From: Formicarius rufipectus
Taxonomy: Eukaryota; Chordata; Aves; Passeriformes; Formicariidae
NCBI GenBank assembly: GCA_013399695.1
Contig: VXAU01001338.1
Coordinates: 1 to 64,000, forward strand
Direction of reading: 5' to 3'
DNA length: 64,000 nt
Shown: positions 44,301-52,812 of the stretch, in pieces
How the letters are laid out: each line of letters begins with the position of its first letter
Position numbering within the stretch: the stretch's first letter is position 1
Notes under the pieces: generated by a model
What the model was told of the DNA's origin: nothing
Databases searched by the model: none
What the model saw: the letters and a program-made list of their open reading frames with translations, nothing else
Made by a program: the position numbers and the translations under genes

Positions 44301-46199
44301 CCCTTCCCTTCCACACAAACCCCCTTTTTTCCCCTCCCACGGCCATCCCTATTTGTCACTCCCCATCCCTGGAGCCCTCTTCCTCCATGGATGCTCACTC
44401 CTCCCACCTTCCCCTCTCCCATCCCGACTCTCCCCACCATACCCCAGTTTTTCTCGGAGCCCTCCATCTTCCTGCACGGGCTGGAGTGTTTCGAGGGGAA
44501 GGAGATCGAGCTGAACTCCGAGGTGCGGAGTCTCCAGGCGGAGGGTTTCAACAACCACGTGCTGTCAGTGCGTGTCAAAGGAGGGATGTAAGTGAGGCCA
44601 AGCCCTGCTCCCCCAGCACCCAGTGGGTGTCCCCTGCCCGCTCAGGGCGACCTGCCCTGTCCCATCCTGTCCCCACAGCTGGGTGCTGTGCGAGCACGGT
44701 GACTTCCGAGGGCGGCAGTGGCTGCTGGACTGCACTGAGATCACCAACTGGCTGACCTACAGTGGGCTCCAACATGTGGGGTCCCTCTACCCCATCCGCC
44801 AGGTTGAGTGTCACCTTTGGGAGGGGACAGGGTGGGGTGAACCCCAAAACCCCAGGGCAGGAGGGTCACATGGAGCTAAAGAGCTGCCAGCCTGCTCTGG
44901 GTGGGCTGGGGGAGCGTGGAGAGCGCAGCACGGAGCTCTGACACATCAGAGGTGGAAAGGTGCCAACCAACCTGGCACTGTCACTTCAGATCCCTGTCCC
45001 CCTCCCTGGGAGTGGCCTCCTGGGTGGTGAAACACTCCCTGTGGGCAACTGCCTTGTAAAATCCGTGGCATCCCAATGTGGTGAGCCATGCCCATGCCAG
45101 CTACGAGAGACAGGTCACAGTCACAGCCATTGCCCTGGGGAGGGGTGAGGATGTCCTGGGAGGAGGACAGTGGAGCCCAGGATCCTCCCTTCCCAAAGCC
45201 CCAGCCAGGTGGGGTCCTCGAGGTGCAGGCAGCAGGGCTTTTTGGGTGCAAACAAAAAAGGTTTCTCTATTTCCAGAGACGGATCTATTTCCGCATCAGG
45301 AACAGGGAGCTGGAGCTCTACCTCCTGGTCCCTGACGACGTGGAGGACATGAAGGCAGGGAGGGTGGTGGTCTCCAGCCTGAGAGAGCAGAGCAGCTCTG
45401 TCTGGTACTACGAGGATGGGCTGATCAAAAACCAGGTCAGGTGTGACAGCCAGAGCCAAGGAGGGGGCAGGGAGAGCTCCTGGCAGGACTCCCTTTGGGT
45501 ACTCCCCATCCCACAGCCATCTTTCAGGGTTTATAGCAGCTTTTCCTGGTGTTTGACCTCAGCCTTGTCCCCAAAGATTGGGTGATTCTCCTCCCCAAGT
45601 CTCCTCTGGAAACCTGAAGGCATCTCTGCCTTCCCAGTGGAGGTTTTGTCATCCTTGCCATTCCCCCTTCTCACCGAGGGGTTTTCTTGCTCATCCCACA
45701 TCCCACCCCAGAACAATCTGTATTTACAGGGAAACTCCTCTGAGCTCTGAGCCTCTGTGCTGGCAGAGGCAAGGTGGGGAGTGGGCTGACCTGGCCACCA
45801 CCCTCCTCTGCAGGTGGCCCCCAACATGAGCCTGCAGGTCATCGGGCCGGCGGGGAAGGGCGCGAAGGCCGTGCTGTGGTCCGAGACCCGCATGCCACGG
45901 CAGACCTGGAGCGTCGATTCCCGGGGGCGCATCCACAGCCAGATGTTTGAGGACATGATCCTCGACGTGAAGGGTGAGGCCTCGGCGCTGGCACAGGGGG
46001 CTCTTCCGCAGAGATGCCCAGAATGAGATGTTTGGCCATGAGATGGGGCGCCCCTTCACCACGGTCAGGAGTGTGGTTTGCCCTCCTGAAACCTTCCCCT
46101 CGCTCCACAGGTGGCCGAACCTACGACCGGGACCACGCCATTGTTTGGGACATGGCCGAGGAAAGACCCACACAGACCTGGGACATACAGGTGCTATGA
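38366..46199 (+). CDS. CRYBG2: Beta-gamma crystallin domain protein 2 (AIM1-like), 19 exons seen
   Basis: Member of the AIM1 family; molecular role poorly known. Exons: 38366-40400, 40878-40925, 41014-41132, 41487-41643, 41727-41866, 41945-42071, 42377-42412, 42490-42617, 42827-42953, 43177-43319, 43402-43528, 43687-43719, 43833-43945, 44125-44254, 44448-44587, 44679-44802, 45277-45435, 45814-45973, 46111-46199. All borders are GT-AG and phases agree. From the ATG at 38445 this gives 1351 residues. Residues 1-652 are mostly low-complexity, apart from a conserved-looking [14 protein letters not shown] start and LLQAWEKEI. Residues about 669-1216 hold twelve crystallin motifs ([33 protein letters not shown] and others), i.e. 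six domains, mostly one motif per exon. Residues 1217-1351 form a ricin-B-like beta-trefoil. The true start may lie in an unseen upstream exon, since the open frame continues across the 38366 acceptor and the ATG context is weak. Confidence 0.93.
40530..40640. repeat. ATGGG-type minisatellite in CRYBG2 intron
   Basis: Several degenerate copies of GGATGGRTGATGGGA within the intron between the large exon and the first small exon. Confidence 0.6.
41185..41328. repeat. Direct duplication of about 72 bp in CRYBG2 intron
   Basis: Two adjacent copies with the shared order GGCY-GRG-CTYGTG, TGCTCCCC, GGGGATRTC and GGTTCAG. It lies between the exons at 41014-41132 and 41487-41643. Confidence 0.65.
43553..43620. 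repeat. 24 bp tandem repeat in CRYBG2 intron
   Basis: About three copies of a CCATGGGGCACACCCTCTCC-like unit between the exons at 43402-43528 and 43687-43719. Confidence 0.7.
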
Positions 46200-47330
46200 G
46201 GGGCTGACCTGCAGATGTGCCACAGGGCAGGATGGGGACACCCACAGCAGGGCAGGAGGCATCAGACCCCACACACCCCAAACACCCCTCTGCCTCAGCT
46301 GCTGGTGTGAAGGACGCCCACCCACCCCTCCATCTCGAGGGGGAACCACCCTTTCTCCCTACTGGGGAGCCCCCTACGTGGTTCATGAAGGACCTCACGG
46401 ATATGATCGACACGGGACCCTCCGGAGAGCAGCAGAGCCTCCTCCCCACCAACATCCCCCCAGCCTGAACTGTATTTATGTATGTGTGTAAGATACAGCC
46501 CTTCTCGTCTGGGCCAGCTCTGATGGGTGGTCGGTATCCTTCTCCTTGTCCTTGCACTGCCCACAGCCTGCCAGCTGCCCCCCACCAGCCCCAGCCCTAA
46601 TCCTGCTCCCAGGATGGGATCCCAGTGCCCTCTAGTGCCCACGGGCAGCTCCCTGGCCATGGCTTTTGAGAGGAGAACACTGGGCGAGCTGTGCCCTGGG
46701 AGCACTGGAGGCTGCGGGATCCCCCCCCAGTCCCAGCTCAGGGGCAAACCAAACCTGTGGGCTCGGGGGTGTCCCCACCGTGGCAGCCCAGGGGATGCTC
46801 AGAGCCAGCAGCCTTTGCTCTCCACGATGCAGGGTTGCTCAGGTCATTTGTCTTCCATGTGCCCGGCACAGAGGTCTCGTCCACCCGGGTGAGAGCAAGA
46901 GCATCCCGGGGAGGGGATTCAGAGCCAGAAGGACAAATGTACTCATGGGGAAATGCAGAACCTCGTGGCTGGGCAGAGGACGGGGCTGGCGGCGTGGGCA
47001 AGGTTTGCTGAGCAGGTCCAGCCCAGTCTGGGGAGTCACTCCGTGGGGACAGCCCGGGCTGCCCCGCGGTGACAGACAAGCCCCATGGTCCGCACATCAG
47101 GCGACAGACACCACCAAACATCCATCATTTACGCTGAAACGTGTCGCTGACTGCCCGGAGACCCGCTTGGGCAGGAGGACAGGCAGCCTACACGACCAGA
47201 GACCCGCGACACACAGGTTCGGGTGGCTGAAGAAAGGGAAAACGCCGTTATATCGCGAACATCTCGAGACGCAGCGGGCCCACCTCACACCTCAGAAACA
47301 CACACATACATCACCCGCTCTTTCATAACC
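46200..47330 (+). other. CRYBG2 3' UTR and intergenic sequence
   Basis: Follows the CRYBG2 stop codon at 46197-46199. The start must be 3' UTR, but no canonical AATAAA is seen close by on the plus strand; a GTATTTATGTATGTGTG tract at about 46469-46486 might mark the end. Nothing coding is recognised in the rest. Confidence 0.45.
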
Positions 47331-47340
47331 CCCCCAGGCC

Positions 47341-47480
47341 GTGATTGGCTGACCGCGCGAGTCTGGCAGCCTCGGATTGGTGGAGAGCGAAAGTCCCGCC
47401 CTGGGATTGGCCAGGACGGGCTGTGGGCGGGGCCCGGCCCAGCCCGGCCTGCAGGGGGCGCTGTGCCCCGCCCGGGGGCG
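47341..47480. promoter_or_regulatory. Orphan CpG promoter-like block with three inverted CCAAT boxes
   Basis: ATTGG (inverted CCAAT) occurs at 47344-47348, 47376-47380 and 47406-47410, spaced 32 and 30 bases, followed by a GC box GGGCGGGGC near 47425-47433 and dense CpG. Regularly spaced CCAAT boxes are typical of NF-Y-driven promoters. It lies 1.1 kb past the CRYBG2 stop and 0.7 kb before the 3' end of the minus-strand CD52-like gene, and matches neither start. The gene served is unknown. Confidence 0.55.
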
Positions 47481-47534
47481 CTGCGGAGGGACCCGCGGGG
47501 GCACCGTCGGGGTGGTCCCGGGGGGGTTCCTCGG

Positions 47535-47541
47535 NNNNNNN
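47535..47541. other. Assembly gap (7 N)
   Basis: Short run of N between the orphan CpG block and the minisatellite to its right. Confidence 0.95.
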
Positions 47542-47574
47542 GAAAAATCAGGCTTTGTTACTAGAGAGACTAGT

Positions 47575-47955
47575 CCTGGAGGATCCTCGGGGGTCCCCAT
47601 CTTGGGGTCCCGGGGAAGCCTCGGGAGAATCCTTTGGGGGGGTCCTGCAGGAGCCTCAGGAGGATCCTCGGGGGTCCTGAGGAAGCCTCGGGAATCCCGG
47701 GGGGATCCTGGGAGAGCCTCGAGAGGATCGTCGGGCGGGGTCCTGGAGGAGTCTCGGGGGGAGCCTTGAGGGGGTCCCCGTGGGTCCTCGGGGGGATACT
47801 CGGGAGGGTCCTTCCGGGAGGTCCTGGAGGAGCCTCTGGAGCATCCTCGGGAGTCCCGGAGGGATCCTGGGAAAGCCTCGGGAGGACCCCAGGAAAGCCT
47901 CGGGAGGATCCTCGGGGTGGTCCCGGGAGAGCCTCAGCAGGATGCTCTTGAAGCC
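47575..47955. repeat. GC-rich minisatellite
   Basis: At least ten degenerate copies of a GGAGCCTCGGGAGGATCCTCGGGGGTCC-like unit, G-rich on the plus strand. Open frames across it on both strands are repeat artefacts. Confidence 0.85.
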
Positions 47956-48131
47956 TCGAGGGGTCCCGGCCGTGGTCCCCACCCCGTCTCGGCTCGGGTC
48001 TGGCTCCACTGGGCCCCTCCAGCACCGAGGGTTGAAGCCCCCGCTGCAGATCCGAGTGCTGCGCCCCCCCACCCATCAACCCCCCCTTCATCCCAGCGCA
48101 GAGACGAGCCGGGGGTCTTGACACCAGCACG

Positions 48132-48137
48132 TTTATT
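48132..48137 (-). terminator. Polyadenylation signal of the CD52-like gene
   Basis: Minus-strand AATAAA about 145 bases after the stop codon at 48281-48283, giving a short 3' UTR as in mammalian CD52. Confidence 0.7.
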
Positions 48138-48280
48138 GCTCCGCTCCGGGGTCGGGGGGGTCTCGCTCTGAGGCCGGGGGGGCACGAGGGGAGTGGAGGG
48201 CTGGAGGTGCCATTCTTGCGGGGGTCTTCCTGGGGGGTGCCGGAAACGTGGGCGGGTGGTGCACGGTGAGCCCCTCCCGG

Positions 48281-49862
48281 TCAGCGCAGATGAAGGAGGA
48301 ACGCTGCGACCACCCCCAGGGCGAGGGAGAGAAACGGGGGGCTGCAACACGGGGGGCTCAGGTTGGCGTTGGCCGTGGCGTTTCTGCTCGGTGCATCTTG
48401 TGAAGGAGCCTTCTCCGCCAGGCCGAGGGACTGGAAAAGAAAACTGAGCATCAGGGCACCCCTCCAGACAGAGGAGAGGGGGTGGAAGCCCTGAGACCCC
48501 TCACCTGACTGACTGCCCTGGGGGTAAAGGGGGTCGGGGGCAGATGGAGTTGGGGCATCCCCGTGCCCACACTGCCTCCTGTCCCACGGCAGGTTCTCCT
48601 TCACACCCAGACTTTTGGCCTTTGGGTTTTCCCAGCATGGGGAAGGAATGGAGTTCTCTATTGAAGCGCTGTCCGGTTCTAGATGGGGGCTTTTAGAAAT
48701 GAGGGAGGAAGCAGAAGGCAGGGAGGGGCCTCTGTCCCCCTCTCTGCTGCAAGGAAGTGGCAAAAGGGTGGTGGGCAGCAGGCTCTGAGCGGAAGAGGTT
48801 GTGGTGTGGGAGCAGAGCTGAGAAAAACCCGTGCTGGAAGAGACAGGCAGGGGGAAGAGGGACCCCCAGCCCTGGTGCTGTCGCAGCAGGGAGGTTGCAG
48901 CCGGTGTGTGAAATATAACACAGCTGAGGTGGCGATTTCAGGGCAGTTTCCTTCCGACTCTGCCACTGCCCTGCTGCTGGAAAAGGGATGCTAATTCCTG
49001 CTGTGACTCACACAGCCCTCACTCTGCCTCACATCCCTCCTCAGGGTTGCTCCAACGCTAGGAAAGGACCAGGGATGGGGTCCCAAGACCCTGCTCTACC
49101 CTCACTTGTGCTGTGAGGGTTTTTGGCTGGTTCACCCCAGCCCTAGAGGGGAAATCCCAAAATGTAAGCGCACTTCGTGGAGCCAACAGCAGGTTGCAGC
49201 TATGTGGAAGTTCATGAATAAAATAAACACAGACAGATCCAGTCCCATCACCAACATTTTTTAGGAGGGGAAAAAAAAATCATCCCAAAAGCTGCTCCAA
49301 ACATGTGCCCCTTGAAAGTGCCAGCACCTTCCCCACCACGCAATACTCCCTACCCAGCAGAGCCCTGACATCCACCAGCATGCTCTCAGAGCCTCCCAGC
49401 AGGAAGGAAAATAATCTCCAGTGGAGAGAGGCAAGAAGAAACCACAAACATGTGCCCACCCAGCACCCCCACAGACATGCCTGGCACCTCCAGCGAGCCA
49501 CCCTCACACCAGGCACACAAAGGAGAGGCTGGAGAGCTCAGTGTGAAGGTTACAGATGTGAATGATATTCTGAAGTTAAAGAAACGCTTCAAAAAAATCA
49601 GCATATGGAAGTATTTAGAACTTCCAGACCACAGAGCAAAGCTCCTGGTCAATCACAGCGGTTAGAGAAGAATAGAAAATTAAACACTGCTGTTCCCAGC
49701 AAAAAGCAGAAATTCTCCTGCTGGTTGAACCCTACAGACCCCCAGGACTTCCATCCCACCCACGGGACGGAGCTGGCTGGACCCCCTGTGCCCTGGTCTT
49801 ACCATGCAGAGGACGAGCAGGGCGAGCAGGAGGAGCGGGCGGGCGTGCTGCAGGGGCCGCAT
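48281..49862 (-). CDS. CD52: CD52-like GPI-anchored glycopeptide (2 exons, 69 residues)
   Basis: Two coding exons, 49803-49862 and 48281-48430, join in phase 0 at a GTAAGA donor and a TTTTCTTTTCCAG acceptor. Exon 1 encodes a signal peptide (MRPLQHARPLLLLALLVLCM). Exon 2 encodes a short S/A/N-rich segment with two N-glycosylation sequons, N37-A-T and N43-L-S, a CCS that could hold the GPI-attachment site, and a hydrophobic tail (PPFLSLALGVVAAFLLHLR) ending the protein. This is the plan of CD52, a heavily glycosylated leukocyte and epididymal surface peptide (61 residues as the human precursor). Position and orientation between CRYBG2 and UBXN11 match human. Primary sequence of CD52 is barely conserved, so the call rests on architecture and synteny. 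Not visible as one open frame because the intron is 1.37 kb. Confidence 0.82.
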
Positions 49863-49887
49863 GGTCGGGGCTCTGCTCTCCGTGTGC

Positions 49888-49903
49888 CTTCACTTCCTCT
49901 GCT
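49888..49903 (-). promoter_or_regulatory. PU.1/ETS-type site upstream of the CD52-like gene
   Basis: Minus strand reads AGAGGAAGTG (49891-49900), a good PU.1-type ETS core, about 30-40 bases before the start codon. This is typical of TATA-less leukocyte promoters and fits the CD52 assignment. Confidence 0.45.
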
Positions 49904-50751
49904 CGGAGACTTTAACCACCGTGCTGTCACCGCCTCAACAATCACAACCCCCTGCTCCAAAAGGCTGCTGAACAGAAATTTGGGGAAGTCACGTGTGTTG
50001 ACTGTGCTGCGAGGTAAAAAGCGCCAGACAGGGTGTCAGGGATCTCTACCCTTCTGGCCTCAGTGCCCTGGAGATTTTCACCCACATCCCCTGGCATGAG
50101 GGCAGCTCCTGCTCCCTGTTGCATGGCATAGCCACACAGCCAGCTCCAGGGGATGTCCTGGCCACCGACTCCAGCTCCTGACTTTGCCATATCCCCAAAT
50201 ACCACCCCCAGCATGGAACCCCTCAGGCTGAGGTCTGCATCTGCCTGGGGACTCTGTCCTCAGACTCACAGAGGACCCAAGAGTGGTTCAAACCCTCCCT
50301 GCCTCGCTCAGGAGGGTTTGCAAACCACAGGCAGTGCTTGAACCATGGCACAAAGCCCCTTTCCCCCAAGGTGTTCCTCTGAGTTTCAGTGACATGCCCA
50401 GGGTAGTCTGATCCGGGTAAGGGATCAGAAAAACGCTTCCTTCCACCCCCACAATATCCAATCCATTTCCTCACAGCAGAAGTCTGGGCTCTCTCAGCGA
50501 CTCAACTGCAGCAGGAAACAAAAGGGATCTGGCTGTTTGAAGATGGTTTGAAATGAATAGAGTTACAGCCGTGTGCCAAGAACACACACCTGCTGTGTGG
50601 GTTTGTGCTGGTGAAGCACACCACGATGAGCTCGCTGTCAGCTTCCGCCCAGAGCTGTGGGTTCCTCTGCTGCAAAGCCTCACCAAACTTGGCTTGTTTT
50701 TGCACCCTGCTGAAGTTTCAAAACGAAAGTCTCTTTCTGCACAGTCAACAT

Positions 50752-50887
50752 CCCTGAAAGTGTCCAAAGCCAAGTTGGATGGGGCTTGGTGCAACACGGT
50801 CTAAGTGGAAGGTGTCCCTGTACACGGCAGCGGGTGGAACAAGATGAGTTTTCAGGTCCCTTCCAAAAACCATCCTGCGAGTCTGTG
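50752..50887 (+). mobile_element. CR1 LINE 3' fragment
   Basis: GTGTCCAAAGCCAAGTTGGA, then TGGGGCTTGG, GGAAGGTGTCCCTG, GGAACAAGATGA and AGGTCCCTTCCAAAAACCAT. The order and sequence are those of the CR1 3' region, 5'-truncated, about 1 kb upstream (minus strand) of the CD52-like start. Confidence 0.85.
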
Positions 50888-51182
50888 AACAGCCAAAAAA
50901 AAGGGGGTAGAATTGTCCCTTCTCCAGCTGGCTCAGCGAGCTCTGGGGCAGCAGGTGGGATGGGGGACGCACAGGGAAGGCTCTTAGGTTGGCGGCAGGC
51001 GCTGGGTGGAGCTCAGAGCATGAGGGATGCGCAGGTGAGAGACCAGCGGGCAAAGGCACAGGTGAGGGAATTGGGAGGAGCTGCACAGCGGGACGTGCCG
51101 CGGTCAGGCTGTCTGTGAACTGAAGCAGAGGATGTGCAAGGGGAGAGGTTGAGGAGGGAAGCGGGACCCATTGTGCGTCTCA

Positions 51183-51572
51183 TCCCGGTTCCATCCTGGT
51201 CCGTTAATATGTGGCTGCCCGTCCCACTCCCGATCCCAACCCCGTCCCGCTCCTTTTCCCATCACCGTCCCACTCCCGGTCTCATCCCCGGCCCCATCCC
51301 CGTCCCCACCCCCGTCCCATTCTGGTCCCATTCCTGTCCCACTCCCGATCGCACCTCCGTCCCATTCTCGGTCCCATTCCCGGTCCCGCCCGGTCTCACC
51401 CCCGGTACCATCCCAGTCTCATTCCTGTCCCATCCCGGTTCCACCCCCGGTCCCATTCCTGTCCCATCCCCATCGCACTCCCTATCTCATCCTCGTTCCA
51501 CTCCCGGTCTCATCCCGGTCCCATCCCCTTCCCATTCCCGTTCTACTCCCTGTCCCATCCCGGTCCCGCCGC
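51183..51572. repeat. C-rich minisatellite before the UBXN11 promoter
   Basis: About thirty degenerate copies of a 12-14 bp unit, CCCGGTCCCATTC, ending just before the ZNF143-type site. It resembles the array next to the DHDDS promoter in composition (CCCATTCC words) but lacks its GTACCTG word. Confidence 0.85.
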
Positions 51573-51576
51573 GCGG

Positions 51577-51700
51577 TGCATGCTGGGAGTTGTAGTCCCC
51601 CCGGGACTACATAGCCCACCACGTGACCAGTGCCGAGCCAATCACAGCTGCTCCCCGCGTCGCCGTGGCAACCGCGTGTAAACAAGATGGCGGCGAGCGG
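51577..51700 (+). promoter_or_regulatory. UBXN11: UBXN11 promoter and first exon with ZNF143, CCAAT, X-box and YY1 sites
   Basis: Order of sites: a ZNF143/THAP11-type element TGCATGCTGGGAGTTGTAGT at 51577-51596; an E-box CACGTG at 51620-51625; CCAAT at 51638-51642; an RFX X-box GTCGCC-GT-GGCAAC at 51659-51672; and a YY1-type AAGATGGCGGC at 51684-51694. A splice donor GTGAGT starts at 51701. The first exon is probably mainly noncoding; its ATG (51687) opens only a short frame. Confidence 0.65.
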
Positions 51701-51727
51701 GTGAGTGCTCGGGAAGCGGGGACAGCG

Positions 51728-51812
51728 CGGGGACCCCCCCATGGTCTGGGACACCCCCCTCATGGTCAGTAAACCCCCGCCCATGGTCAGGGACACCCCC
51801 CTGATGGTCCTC
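51728..51812. repeat. 28 bp tandem repeat in UBXN11 intron 1
   Basis: Three to four copies of a CCCCCCATGGTCAGGGACA-like unit directly after the first exon. Confidence 0.7.
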
Positions 51813-52812
51813 CCAACACACGGAGCTCCCCCCCCAGCACACCACGGGTGCCCCCCGCACTGCCACCCCTGTCGGGCCCCTCTCAAGCGCACCCACAGTC
51901 ACCTCCCTCAGGAGATGCCCCCTTGTTTTGAGCCCCTTTTTACCCTCAGTCTCTCAAATAGCCCGATGTATGGGCTGGGATGATGGACTGGTGAGAAAAA
52001 TGTACAGTTTGGGCTTTTTTGGCCATTTTTTCTATTATATTAAAAAAAAGAAAATTGCCTATCAAGCAACCCCCTCCCTCCAATGTTAATCAACCTGTGC
52101 TTTATTTTTATATATTATCCCCTCTTATTTGTAAAATGGACAGAGCTGTCCAAATTTATTGCTTGCCACAGGTAAGGCAGTTCTTACCATCCTACACATT
52201 CTACAATGTTTGCTGCTCTCTCTCTGATCTCTCTCTCCTACAAGTGTCCAAAATCAGATAAGAAAGAACAGGCTTCCACATCCTGAACCAGCCCTATAGC
52301 ACAGCAGAACATCATCTATTTTTACAGTTTCATTTTAGGTCACCTCCTCCCCACTAGATTTTAGAGCAAAACCTCACCTTTCACTCCCAGTACATTTTGC
52401 TGCTTCTGTTAAGCCCACAGCATTGTGCTTTTTAGTTAAAATAACTTAGTTTTACCACCTTCTGCCTCTCTGTGCAGCAACTCAGTGCCAGTGGTGTGGT
52501 CTCCTTCTGCAAGCTCCACTTTGTGATCACTCTTCCAGCTGCTGGGATTGTACCTTCCCATGATCCTGGCTTCTCTCATTAATTTGGGAGTTCTCATGGG
52601 GTTGAATGACCAGGCCACCTGCTTTCCCTCAGCACAACTCTGATGTTTCTTTCCCTGCTTTTGGAGAAGTTCTGTCCCAACACTGACCCGTTTTCTTCCT
52701 TTCATGCTCTCCGTGCCCCTTCTCAGAAGATGCCAGGCTGTCTCCTAGGACCAGGAATCCAGTGCAAGGCAGCCTCCCCTCCTGCTTCCAGGGGACAACA
52801 CTGAAAGAGAGC

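Noticed and set aside
47377..48130. Frames across the minisatellite on both strands
   Set aside because: Repeat-encoded (GSSGV, PPGPP-type) and interrupted by Ns; no independent support.
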